NCBI RefSeq assembly: GCF_030690045.1
Contig: NZ_JAUYHK010000016.1
Span: 124,001-188,000 of the forward strand
DNA: 64,000 bases
DNA from: Thalassospira sp.
GTDB taxonomy: Bacteria; Pseudomonadota; Alphaproteobacteria; Rhodospirillales; Thalassospiraceae
Direction: 5' to 3'
Shown here piece after piece: positions 18,096-28,470 of the stretch. A program made the translations under genes and the position numbers. Positions within the stretch are counted from its first letter, which is position 1; each line of letters begins with the position of its first letter. The notes below the pieces were generated by a model. The model saw only the letters and a list, made by a program, of their open reading frames with translations. It searched no databases and had not been told where the DNA came from.

Positions 18096-19103
18096 TCAGA
18101 AAGCCGGGCGCAGATCACCGGCATATTTGCCCGCCCAATTGGTCAGTACCGGCGTCAGATATTTCTGCAAGACACCGGCACGGGCATCATCGATCACGCC
18201 ATATTGGCGCAAAATCGCCCCCATGGCGACTTCGGCCCCGCGTTGCGTGCCATCATCAATTTTAAGAGCCACGCCAAGTCCTGCCGCGGGGAATGCTGCG
18301 CAATAAACCCCTTCCGCCCCGACCTTGACCAGTGCATCCTCGCCGCATTCTTCCATGATTGCCGTGCAAAACCGTCCGCTTCCGGCCACCATGAACGGAT
18401 CGGCGGCACAGGCCTTGCGAATGCGCAAAACCGCCGCCCGCCGGGCATCGGACAGGCCGGACGGATCGGCCATCCGCGCCATCGCCAGCCCCAGATCACG
18501 CAACCGCATGCCAATCACCGGAATGCCACAGCCATCAATGCCGCGCGGGGTGGATGACAAATCGCAATCGCCCATGTCTTCCAGCACGCGGATCAGGCGT
18601 TGCTGCACCGGGTGGGGTTCATCGATATAACCCGCCGGGTCATCGCCCAGATGCTGTGCCGTGGTCAGAAAACCGGAATGTTTGCCCGAACAATTGTTAT
18701 GCGCCCTGGTCAGGGTCACATGGTCTGCGGCCTGTTTGATTGCGGAATTCAGGCTAAGCGAATAATGCGGCGCACATTCCAGCGCATCAACCGACAACCC
18801 GATCTTTTCCAGCCACGCCGCCACCGTTTGCGCATGGCGTTCCTCGCCATTATGCGATGAACAGGCCAGCGCGATATGTTGGTCCTCCAGCCCGAATGCA
18901 TCCGCCGCCCCCGATTCCACCAACGGAATCGCCAATAACGGCTTGATGGCGGAACGCGGATACATCAAGGCATCAATATCGCCCCCTGCGGCCACCACCG
19001 TTCCATCGGCCTTCATCACCACATATCGACCGCGATGAAAACTTTCCACCATCGAACCTCGGGTGGTTTCGACAAGAATCGGGTTGGCAATCGGGGCGGT
19101 CAT
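18096..19103 (-). CDS. Asparaginase of the AnsA / thermolabile Rhizobium-type family
   Basis: A 335-residue enzyme resembling the Rhizobium etli class of L-asparaginases (asparaginase_II family), which hydrolyse L-asparagine to aspartate and ammonia and are unrelated to the E. coli type. Family signatures are the Ser-x-x-Lys pair in YPRSAIKP near residue 50 (beta-lactamase-like catalytic arrangement), CSSHNGEERH, NNCSGKHSGF, GIDGCGIPV and AGSGRFCTAIME. It starts at an ATG followed by TAPIANPILVETTRG. It ends 12 bases from the convergent histidine kinase gene, with no hairpin between. It is followed upstream by the Lrp-type regulator in the same orientation, which may sense the amino acids involved. 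Confidence 0.87.
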   Translation of the reverse strand: MTAPIANPILVETTRGSMVESFHRGRYVVMKADGTVVAAGGDIDALMYPRSAIKPLLAIPLVESGAADAFGLEDQHIALACSSHNGEERHAQTVAAWLEKIGLSVDALECAPHYSLSLNSAIKQAADHVTLTRAHNNCSGKHSGFLTTAQHLGDDPAGYIDEPHPVQQRLIRVLEDMGDCDLSSTPRGIDGCGIPVIGMRLRDLGLAMARMADPSGLSDARRAAVLRIRKACAADPFMVAGSGRFCTAIMEECGEDALVKVGAEGVYCAAFPAAGLGVALKIDDGTQRGAEVAMGAILRQYGVIDDARAGVLQKYLTPVLTNWAGKYAGDLRPAF

Positions 19104-19177
19104 GGCGTTTCTCCGGGGACTGGCATTGTTATGATCCTCCTATGCCGCAAAGCAGACCCCAAAGGCAAGCAATCGCT

Positions 19178-19663
19178 TTATTTCAGGCTCATCTGATGCA
19201 ATGGCAGGGCGGTTTCGGTTTTGTAATCCTTCAGCACCAGACTGGAATGCACATCCCGGACATTGGACAGGCTAAGCAATTTGTGCGTGACAAAATCGCC
19301 AAAACTTTCAATGTCCGATGCCACGGCAATCAGCAAAAAATCCTGCCCGCCGGTCATCGCCCAGCACGACATGATTTCCGGCAAATCATGCATGGCGGTG
19401 GCAAAGGCCTCGGCCCCGGCTTCGGTATGGCGTTCCAGCCGCACCTGAATGGTCGCCATCACGCCAAGCCCGGCCAGTTTACGGTCCAGCAATACCACTT
19501 TTCTGCGGATCAGCCCGCTGGCTTCAAGCTGTTTGACCCGGCGCAAACAGGGGGATGGCGACATGCCCACCCGTTCCGCCAGTTCAACATTACTGATCCC
19601 GGCATCGCGTTGCAGGATATGCAAAATCTTCAAATCGCTGGCCGACAATGGCACTGATGTCAT
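19178..19663 (-). CDS. Lrp/AsnC-family transcriptional regulator
   Basis: A 161-residue regulator with an N-terminal winged helix-turn-helix (LKILHILQRDAGISNVELAE, then GMSPSPCLRRVKQLEASG) and a C-terminal RAM/AsnC ligand-binding domain containing VMATIQVRLERH, CWAMTGGQDFLLIAVA and VRDVHSSLVLKDYK. Such proteins bind amino acids and control their metabolism. It is transcribed divergently from phhA across a 144-base gap, the standard arrangement for a regulator of that gene, so phenylalanine- or tyrosine-responsive control is likely but inferred. It could also act on the downstream asparaginase gene, 74 bases away on the same strand. Confidence 0.92.
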   Translation of the reverse strand: MTSVPLSASDLKILHILQRDAGISNVELAERVGMSPSPCLRRVKQLEASGLIRRKVVLLDRKLAGLGVMATIQVRLERHTEAGAEAFATAMHDLPEIMSCWAMTGGQDFLLIAVASDIESFGDFVTHKLLSLSNVRDVHSSLVLKDYKTETALPLHQMSLK

Positions 19664-19807
19664 AATTCACCGTCAAACTGGTTTTTAAGATCATAAATTG
19701 CCAAATAATCAGCCCCACCATACCAAAATCGCCCCGAAATGACCCGGAAAAAGATGTAGAATAATTCCATAAACCATCATTCCCCCAACACAGGTTGGAG
19801 ACACAGG

Positions 19808-20674
19808 ATGGACCGGAATTCCTTGCCAAATCTGCGTGGCGATTATCATGATAGTGCGGCTGATTTCACGGTGGCGCAGGACTGGGCCGCCTATGGCGAA
19901 GCCGAACATGATTTATGGCGACGGCTATATCGTCGTCAAACTGCGATCCTGCCCGGCCATGCCGCCCCGGAATATATCGCCAATTTGCAAAAAATGGATG
20001 CACAGGGCCAGATCCCGCATTTTGGCCGGATCAATGAACAGCTTTATGCCGCCACAAACTGGCAACTGGTCGCCGTACCCGGCCTGATTCCCGATGATGT
20101 ATTTTTTGATCATCTGGCCAACCGGCGGTTTCCGGTGACGGTCTGGCTGCGCACCCCCGCCGAGATGGATTATCTTGTCGAACCCGATATTTTTCATGAT
20201 TTTTTCGGGCATGTGCCGATGCTGTTTGATCCGGTCTTTGCCGATTATCTGGCCGCCTATGGCCGCAAGGGATTCGAGGCCATCGCCAAAGGCGGGCTTA
20301 AACAGCTCGCCCGGCTTTACTGGTACATGGTCGAATTCGGGCTGATCAACACACAGGACGGGCTTCGGGCCTATGGCGCAGGGATTTTGTCGTCCAAAAG
20401 CGAAACAATTTACTGCCTGACAGATTCAAAACCAAATCGCATCGCTTTTGAACTGGAACGTGTGATGCGAACGGATTACAAGATCGACGATTTTCAAAAA
20501 ACCTATTTCGTTCTCGACAGCTTTGATCAGCTGTTCGAAGCGACATTGGCAAGTTTTGGAGATCTTTATGCGCGGCTGGCCGACATGCCCGTCATTCCCC
20601 CTGGCGGGGTGCTGGACTCAGACCGCGTGTATCACTTCGGTAACGAAGGATACGCCTTCAAAGACACCGCCTGA
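19808..20674 (+). CDS. phhA: Phenylalanine 4-monooxygenase (phenylalanine hydroxylase)
   Basis: A 288-residue pterin-dependent, iron-containing monooxygenase that converts phenylalanine to tyrosine. The iron ligands are all visible: His130 and His135 in PDIFHDFFGHVPML and Glu176 in YWYMVEFGLI. YGAGILSSKSE further on is also family-conserved. A GGTTGGAGA site lies upstream of the ATG. The pterin recycling dehydratase PhhB is not adjacent. The gene is monocistronic: a terminator follows 30 bases after the stop. Control is probably by the divergent Lrp-type protein. A TyrR/PhhR-like activator is also encoded in the window (58507), but no TyrR box was found in the phhA upstream region. Confidence 0.95.
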   Translation: MDRNSLPNLRGDYHDSAADFTVAQDWAAYGEAEHDLWRRLYRRQTAILPGHAAPEYIANLQKMDAQGQIPHFGRINEQLYAATNWQLVAVPGLIPDDVFFDHLANRRFPVTVWLRTPAEMDYLVEPDIFHDFFGHVPMLFDPVFADYLAAYGRKGFEAIAKGGLKQLARLYWYMVEFGLINTQDGLRAYGAGILSSKSETIYCLTDSKPNRIAFELERVMRTDYKIDDFQKTYFVLDSFDQLFEATLASFGDLYARLADMPVIPPGGVLDSDRVYHFGNEGYAFKDTA

Positions 20675-20703
20675 AAAGTCCGGTGTCGGGACAAGGGAGC
20701 TGG

Positions 20704-20741
20704 CCCGTCGACCGCCCTGTGCGGTCGGCGGGTTTTATTTT
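20704..20741 (+). terminator. Terminator of phhA
   Basis: Arms CCCGTCGACCG and CGGTCGGCGGG (one wobble) with a short loop, followed by TTTTATTTT. It lies 30 bases after the phhA stop and just before the convergent response-regulator gene. Confidence 0.78.
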
Positions 20742-20751
20742 CGGCTATTGT

Positions 20752-21180
20752 TTAATGGCTTATGGCGTTTTCCAGAACCCGGCCAAGCTGTTCGATCACC
20801 ACCATCGGGCTGGAATCCTTGCTGATAAAATCAGCCGCCCCAAGGGCTTCGGCCTGCGCACGGGTATCAGCGTCATAATGGGCCGAGAAAAACAGCACCG
20901 GCACCGCCAGATTGGCCGGATAGCGACGGCGAATTTCACAAAAGGCTTCAAAGCCGCTCATCCCCGGCATTTCCAGATCAAGGATGATGGCGCGCGGTGC
21001 CAAACCATCCAGAGAATCGATCAGATCATCGGCGCAGTCAAAACCGGCAACAGCATATCCGGCCCGCCGCAGAACCGTCTCAAGGGCGGCCTTGGCACTG
21101 GGACTGTCATCGGCAAAAGCCACCAGACCGGAAAATCCGGCACGGGGCGGCATGGCGCTGAGCGCATTCATGGATGGCAT
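20752..21180 (-). CDS. Single-domain response regulator
   Basis: About 142 residues consisting of one receiver domain: acidic pair in LVAFADDSPSAK, phospho-acceptor Asp68 in AIILDLEMPGMSGF, a Ser/Thr position in LFFSAHY and Lys in DFISKDSSP. There is no output domain, as in CheY-like or phosphorelay receivers. The start is the ATG at 21180 behind CGGAG; an ATG three codons later and a much longer frame to 21336 are possible but less likely. It stands alone between phhA and the mutAB operon, so its kinase and target cannot be inferred from neighbours. Confidence 0.85.
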   Translation of the reverse strand: MPSMNALSAMPPRAGFSGLVAFADDSPSAKAALETVLRRAGYAVAGFDCADDLIDSLDGLAPRAIILDLEMPGMSGFEAFCEIRRRYPANLAVPVLFFSAHYDADTRAQAEALGAADFISKDSSPMVVIEQLGRVLENAISH

Positions 21181-21570
21181 CACTCCGAGGTATTGGGACA
21201 AGCGCAGACTAACCAACGAAAATGTCGATTTGGTTAAACTCGCCCCTATCCCGGCATTGTTCCCCCTATCCGGCAAAAGTATAAACCCCTGATCACCGCA
21301 TAAACCCGATACGAATGCCTGTAAAATTCCGGCCACTATATTGAAACATCATATGTTTATGGTCACATCAAGGGATCATTATGACGCTACGGAATCTTAA
21401 ATAGGTATTTCCATGCCTGTTTACGGATTTAAAGGACAATGCTATAAACAGCCCGTCATATCAGCCCGATCACGCCCTTTTTGGGTACGTGATCCGCTCT
21501 GATAGTCACCTTATAAACGACTCGCGTCAGTTTTTCTGACATATACTGCCGACCGCGACGGGAACACGTC
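21181..21570. other. Divergent promoter region between the receiver gene and mutA
   Basis: A 390-base gap with no gene. It contains two near-identical copies of CCCCTATCC(C)GGCA at about 21243 and 21263, one or two helical turns apart. It also holds an inverted repeat GATCACG/CGTGATC at 21468-21494, with an inner CCC/GGG pair and T-rich loop, about 77 bases before the mutA start. Both are candidate regulator sites. No cobalamin riboswitch motif was recognised. Confidence 0.45.
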
Positions 21571-23607
21571 ATGACCGATCAGACTTTGAAACTGGCATCT
21601 GAATTTCCGGCGGTCGATTACGCCGCATGGCGCGAACTGGCCGAAGCCGCCCTGAAAGGCGCGCCGTTTGACAAAAAACTGGTCACGCGCAGCCCGGATG
21701 GTTTTGACTTTCAGCCGATCTATACCGCGCATGACAGTAGTTTCGCCACTGATGGCATCCACGATGCCCTGATCGCCGCAACACGGCAGGACACCCCCCG
21801 GAATGGCTGGGATATCCGGCAGTTGCACAGCCATCCCGATCCCAAATCGGTCAATGAGGCCATTCTTGAGGATCTGGAAAATGGCACAACATCGATCATC
21901 CTGCGTCTTGATGCCGCCGCCCGTACCGGGCGCGATGCCCATAGTGATGATGCCGGTCTGGGCGGCGTGATGATCTATAGCCTTGCCGATCTGGAAATTG
22001 CACTGGCCGATTTTTACAGTGAATTGGCCCCGGTCAGTCTGGATGCAGGAACCGCGACCATTGCTGCCAGTGCGATTCTGGCCGCAAGGCTGGATCAGGA
22101 CGAAGGTGAGAAAGCCCCCGCCTTTAATTTCGATCCGCTGGGCACATTGGTCCGCGACGGATATTGGCCCGCCGATTTATCATCCGCCATGAAACAGGCC
22201 GCCGGTTTTGCCCGCGACATTGCGGAAAAATACCCCGCCGCCACCGCTATCAATGTCAATACCACCGCATGGCACCATGCCGGGGCAACCGATAGCATGG
22301 AACTGGCCATTGCGATGGCAACCGGGGTGGCCTATTTGCGTGCCCTGACTGATGGCGGCATGACAGTTGACAAAGCGGCCAGCACCATCACCTTTACCAC
22401 CGCCCTTGATACCGATTTTTTTGCCGGGATTGCCAAATTGCGCGCCTTGCGTCTGATGTGGCAACGGATTCTGGGCTCATCGGGCGCACCGTGCCACAGC
22501 AGCAGTATAACAGCAATGGCAGCAGAGCGCGTGATCAGCAAGGTTGATCCATGGGTCAATATGCTGCGCACCACAGTAACCAGCTTTGCCGCCGGTCTGG
22601 GCGGGGCCGACAGTATTGTCTGCCTGCCCTTTGACCATGCGGTGGGGCTTCCGGATGGATTTTCGCGGCGCATTGCCCGCAACACACAATTGATCCTGCA
22701 AGAAGAAAGCAATGTCCATCGTGTGATCGACCCGGCAGGCGGCGCATGGTTTATTGAAAACCTGACCAAAAACATCGCCGAAAATGCCTGGGCCAAATTC
22801 CAGTCGATTGAACAGAATGGCGGCATCATCCCGCAGATACTTGACGGGACGCTGGCGACGGAAACTGATGAAGCATGGCAGGCCCGCCGCACCAAAATCG
22901 CCACCCGGCGCGATCCCCTGACCGGGGTTTCGGAATTCCCCGATATTGACGAAAAACCCGTGATGCCCGCACAGCCCGATATTGAGGCCCTGCGCAAAAC
23001 GGCACGGGCAAAATCCCCCGCCGGGTCGATAATCAGCGCACCGGATTTTACCAGTCTGGTTGATGCCGCCCGGAATGGAGCCGGTATTGCAGCCCTTCAT
23101 ACCGCCCTTTATGGAGACAACCCGAAAGGCGTTATGATCACCCCCCTGCCACAGCATCGCCTGGCCGAAGATTTTGAAGAGTTACGCCGTCGCGCCCTGC
23201 AACATGCTGCAACCAATGGCAAGCACCCCCAGATTTTTATGGCCAATATCGGCCCGGTGGCCCACCACACTACCCGCGCCATGTTCGCTCGCAATTTTTT
23301 TGAGGCCGGCGGCATTGCCACCACCCGCAACACCGGTTTTACCAGTGCACCGGATGCGGCAACCGCCTTTGCCAAAAGCGGCGCACATATCGCCGTGATT
23401 TGCGGATCGGACGCGCAATATGCCGATCACGCCCCGGCCTTTGCCAACGCCCTGCGGCAAAGTGGCGCCACCCGTATCTATCTGGCCGGGCATCCCGGTG
23501 ATAACCGGGCAGTCTGGCAGGATGCCGGAATTGACGATTTTATTTTCATCGGCAGCGATGTGACGGCGGTATGCCGCACCGCCCTTGATCATCTGGGAGT
23601 GAAATAA
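21571..23607 (+). CDS. mutA: Methylmalonyl-CoA mutase small (beta) subunit
   Basis: A 678-residue subunit of the heterodimeric mutase. It resembles MutB in the barrel part ([43 protein letters not shown] and [13 protein letters not shown]). It lacks the cobalamin ligand: the C-terminal fold reads [22 protein letters not shown] where an active subunit has DxHxxG. The role is therefore structural, supporting MutB. It is translated just ahead of mutB, with a 2-base gap, and the stoichiometric pair is typical of alphaproteobacteria that use the MutAB rather than the single ScpA form. Substrate supply is propionyl-CoA via methylmalonyl-CoA. Confidence 0.94.
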   Translation: MTDQTLKLASEFPAVDYAAWRELAEAALKGAPFDKKLVTRSPDGFDFQPIYTAHDSSFATDGIHDALIAATRQDTPRNGWDIRQLHSHPDPKSVNEAILEDLENGTTSIILRLDAAARTGRDAHSDDAGLGGVMIYSLADLEIALADFYSELAPVSLDAGTATIAASAILAARLDQDEGEKAPAFNFDPLGTLVRDGYWPADLSSAMKQAAGFARDIAEKYPAATAINVNTTAWHHAGATDSMELAIAMATGVAYLRALTDGGMTVDKAASTITFTTALDTDFFAGIAKLRALRLMWQRILGSSGAPCHSSSITAMAAERVISKVDPWVNMLRTTVTSFAAGLGGADSIVCLPFDHAVGLPDGFSRRIARNTQLILQEESNVHRVIDPAGGAWFIENLTKNIAENAWAKFQSIEQNGGIIPQILDGTLATETDEAWQARRTKIATRRDPLTGVSEFPDIDEKPVMPAQPDIEALRKTARAKSPAGSIISAPDFTSLVDAARNGAGIAALHTALYGDNPKGVMITPLPQHRLAEDFEELRRRALQHAATNGKHPQIFMANIGPVAHHTTRAMFARNFFEAGGIATTRNTGFTSAPDAATAFAKSGAHIAVICGSDAQYADHAPAFANALRQSGATRIYLAGHPGDNRAVWQDAGIDDFIFIGSDVTAVCRTALDHLGVK

Positions 23608-23609
23608 CC

Positions 23610-25763
<2,154 letters not shown>

Positions 25764-25777
25764 CGGGAAAGAACAAC

Positions 25778-26842
25778 GTGACCGAAACATTGCGCACCAT
25801 ATCGGGTGGCCCCGGCAGGACATCGCCGCGACCGGTGGTGCGCAGACGGCGCTTGACCACCGACGAAATTGTTGACGGGGTTCTGGCAGGCAATCGCACC
25901 ATTTTATCACGTGCCATCACACTGGTCGAAAGCCGCAACCCCGATCATTTCAAACAGGCGCAGAATGTTCTGGCCTGCCTGATGCCCAATACCGGCGGTG
26001 CACACCGCATCGGCATTACCGGCGTGCCAGGTGTCGGCAAATCGACTTTTATCGAGGCATTCGGCAAAAACCTGACCGGCCTTGGTAAAAAAGTGGCAGT
26101 TCTCGCTGTCGATCCGACCAGTGCGCGATCCGGTGGATCGATTCTGGGCGATAAAACCCGGATGAACGAACTTTCTATCGATCCAAACGCCTATATCCGC
26201 CCTTCGCCCAGCAGCGGCTATCTGGGTGGGGTCAATCGTATGACCCGCGAAACGATTTTGCTGTGCGAGGCCGCCGGGTTTGACGTGGTTCTGGTCGAAA
26301 CCGTTGGGGCCGGACAAAGTGAAACCATGGTCGCCCAGATGACCGATTTTTTCCTGGTCCTGATGTTGCCCGGCGCGGGTGATGAATTGCAGGGGATCAA
26401 AAAAGGCGTTCTGGAAATTGCCGATGTCATCGCCGTCAACAAATCCGATGCCGACCCGGCCAAAGCGCGGGAGGCCAAACGTGAATATTCATCGGCCCTG
26501 CGTATTTTACAACCAACCAGCAAACACTGGCGCCCGCAATCGATCATGATTTCCAGCCTGACCCGCGAGGGGCTGGATCAGGTCTGGGACCTGATTTGCC
26601 AGCATCGCCAGATCATGGAAACCGAAGACGAATTTGCCGCCAAACGGTCCCGTCAGCAACATGACTGGATGCGCACCATGTTGCGGGATCGCCTGCTGGA
26701 AACCTTTACCGCCCGCCCCGATGTTGCCGCCCGCCTGCAAACGATCGAGATCGATGTTCTGGCCGGTATCATCAACCCCACGGCGGCAGTTGAAGAACTT
26801 CTGCGCATGATCCCCCCACCCGAATCCCGGAATGTCAAATAA
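25778..26842 (+). CDS. meaB: Methylmalonyl-CoA mutase-associated GTPase MeaB (ArgK family)
   Basis: A 354-residue G3E-type P-loop GTPase that protects and reactivates methylmalonyl-CoA mutase by gating adenosylcobalamin transfer. Seen are Walker A GITGVPGVGKSTFIEAFG, VDPTSARSGGSILGDKTRM, ETVGAGQSETMVAQMTDFF and the guanine-specificity motif NKSD. The C-terminal region provides the dimer arm (HDWMRTMLRDRLLETF). The start is a GTG at 25778, 14 bases after the mutB stop, with a modest GGGAAAG site. Older literature named such proteins ArgK; the operon position settles the mutase-chaperone role. Confidence 0.95.
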   Translation: MTETLRTISGGPGRTSPRPVVRRRRLTTDEIVDGVLAGNRTILSRAITLVESRNPDHFKQAQNVLACLMPNTGGAHRIGITGVPGVGKSTFIEAFGKNLTGLGKKVAVLAVDPTSARSGGSILGDKTRMNELSIDPNAYIRPSPSSGYLGGVNRMTRETILLCEAAGFDVVLVETVGAGQSETMVAQMTDFFLVLMLPGAGDELQGIKKGVLEIADVIAVNKSDADPAKAREAKREYSSALRILQPTSKHWRPQSIMISSLTREGLDQVWDLICQHRQIMETEDEFAAKRSRQQHDWMRTMLRDRLLETFTARPDVAARLQTIEIDVLAGIINPTAAVEELLRMIPPPESRNVK

Positions 26843-26891
26843 GCCATATTCCGGTAGATATCGGGTGGAGGGCCTCAATTCTCATATCGAC

Positions 26892-27047
26892 CTATTTCGT
26901 CTCGCGGTTTTCTTCCAGCTTGTCTCTCAGCACTTTCAGTTTTTCAACTGCGTCATTAATTTCGGCGTCAAGATGCGACAGACTTTCGCGTTTCTCACGC
27001 GACATGGCTTCGATTTCTTCCAGTGCTTTTTCAATGATATAAAGCAA
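26892..27047 (-). CDS. 51-residue coiled-coil microprotein with TTG start
   Basis: Reading the minus strand, GGAGG sits 6 bases before a TTG that opens a frame of 51 codons ending in TAG. The product begins LYIIEKALEEIEAMSREK and ends KLEENRETK. It is nearly half Glu, Lys, Arg and Asp with heptad-spaced Leu, Ile and Val, so a single amphipathic or coiled-coil helix pair is expected. The optimal ribosome site and clean composition support real coding. It is isolated between the plus-strand meaB and dusC genes. I do not recognise the family. Confidence 0.55.
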   Translation of the reverse strand: MLYIIEKALEEIEAMSREKRESLSHLDAEINDAVEKLKVLRDKLEENRETK

Positions 27048-27234
27048 TTATGCCTCCTTCAATAACGATGAAGCCCAATCTGGATCAGGCTTCCCTGCAC
27101 GTCAACGACATGCGTCAAATGATCATTTTTTTTCGGCATAAAACGTATCCGGGCAGTGCAGATTTATGTTTTTGACCGGGACAGGGCAACAGGATGTGGT
27201 AAAAGGCGACACTCAAAGAAACAATGGATTGATC

Positions 27235-28215
27235 ATGACGCATCTGGTGCTGGCACCGATGGAAGGGCTGGTAGACTGGCGCGTTCGGCAATTGCTGAGC
27301 GCGACCGGCGGCTTTGATCATTGCGTCACCGAATTTATCCGTGTGTCGCAAAACCTGTTCCCCGCCCATGTATTTTACCGTTATTGCCCGGAATTGATGA
27401 CCGGCGGCAAAACTGCATCGGGACAACCGGTTCTGGTACAATTGATGGGCCATGACCCGCAATTGATGGCGGAAAATGCGGTTGTTGCCGCACAACTGGG
27501 CGCACCGGGCATTGACATCAATTTTGGCTGTCCATCCAAGACGGTAAACCGGCACGAAGCCGGGGCATCCCTGTTAAAATGCCCGGACAATCTGTTTCAC
27601 ATCATCCGTGCAGTGCGCCGCGCTGTTCCGGCAGATATTCCGGTCAGTGCGAAAATCCGACTGGGTTATGCCGACAAGGAATTGTTTCTCGATAATGCCC
27701 GGGCGGTTGAGGCAGGTGGCGCACAACATATTACCGTACATGCCCGCACCAAAATGGAAGGCTATAAACCGCCTGCGCATTGGGAATATCTGGCGCGCAT
27801 TCGCGAAGAAATTTCGATCACCATGACAGCCAATGGCGAAATCTGGACAGTCGAAGATTTCATCCGCTGCCGCGATATTTCGGGTTGCTCGTCTTTCATG
27901 CTGGGACGCGGAGCAATTGCAACACCGGATCTTGCCCGGAAAATCAAAGATAGAACCGGTGGACCGGCATGGAAAACATGGCAATGGCCGGATATCTTGC
28001 AGTTGATGGTCACATATCTTGATCTAATGGTCGATACCGACAATGATGAACATAAGGCAGGCCGGATAAAACAATGGATGGCCCTGCTACGTCGCGGCTA
28101 TGCAGAGGCCGATGATTTTTTTGCACTCATTCGGCGCATCACAGATGCGAATATGCTGCGTCAGATCCTGTCCGATGCAGCACAACATCCCCCAAAACAA
28201 ATTGCCGCCGAATAA
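27235..28215 (+). CDS. dusC: tRNA-dihydrouridine synthase (DusC-like)
   Basis: A 326-residue flavin enzyme that reduces uridine in tRNA. Typical features are the opening MTHLVLAPMEGLVDWRVR (FMN site), FIRVSQNLFP, QLMGHDPQLMAENA, the catalytic Cys99 in INFGCPSKTVNRHEAG, KIRLGY and HARTKMEGYKPPAHW, and the phosphate-binding ANGEIW and GRGAIATPDL. The subclass call (DusC, modifying U16 in E. coli) rests on these variants and is less certain than the enzyme class. The open frame begins at 27166, but the ATG at 27235 gives the family N-terminus. The stop codon lies in the loop of the terminator hairpin. Convergent with the giant RTX gene. Confidence 0.9.
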   Translation: MTHLVLAPMEGLVDWRVRQLLSATGGFDHCVTEFIRVSQNLFPAHVFYRYCPELMTGGKTASGQPVLVQLMGHDPQLMAENAVVAAQLGAPGIDINFGCPSKTVNRHEAGASLLKCPDNLFHIIRAVRRAVPADIPVSAKIRLGYADKELFLDNARAVEAGGAQHITVHARTKMEGYKPPAHWEYLARIREEISITMTANGEIWTVEDFIRCRDISGCSSFMLGRGAIATPDLARKIKDRTGGPAWKTWQWPDILQLMVTYLDLMVDTDNDEHKAGRIKQWMALLRRGYAEADDFFALIRRITDANMLRQILSDAAQHPPKQIAAE

Positions 28216-28231
28216 ACCGGCGGCAATTTTT
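28200..28231 (+). terminator. Terminator between dusC and the RTX gene
   Basis: Perfect 11-base arms AATTGCCGCCG and CGGCGGCAATT with the dusC stop codon in the loop, then TTTTT on the plus strand. On the minus strand the stem is followed by TTTGTTTTGG, so it may serve the convergent RTX gene too. Confidence 0.8.
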
Positions 28232-28253
28232 ATCCGGCAGACTGACAACCCGG

Positions 28254-28470
28254 TCAAAGACCAAAATCATTTTCGTCCAGATCGTTGCGATCCACCCCCA
28301 TCAATGTCACCGATGCATCATTGCCCAGATCAAGGATGGTATTGCCATCGGCATTGGTGGTCATGGCATTGTAAACCTGATTGAAATTGCTGAAATTCCA
28401 TTCGCTCAGATTGATGATGTCTTCGCCTGCGGTGAAATCAGTAATGATGTCGTGGCCGTCGCTGCGCGCC
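28254..28470 (-). other. C-terminal type I secretion module of the RTX protein
   Basis: The last about 70 residues contain GHDIITDFTAGEDIINLSEW, a TLMGV strand and an acidic end DLDENDFGL. This matches the C-terminal signal region of serralysin-like substrates: an amphipathic segment and a negatively charged residue followed by hydrophobics at the extreme end. It is recognised by the ABC exporter and is not cleaved. Confidence 0.75.

Noticed and set aside
19664-19807. TyrR box upstream of phhA
   Set aside because: The best match (TGTAGAATAATTCCATAA) fails in the right arm. The divergent Lrp-type regulator is the more plausible controller.
21181-21570. Cobalamin riboswitch upstream of mutA
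   Set aside because: The space is sufficient, but no B12 box or the expected multi-stem layout could be recognised by eye. A covariance-model search would settle it.
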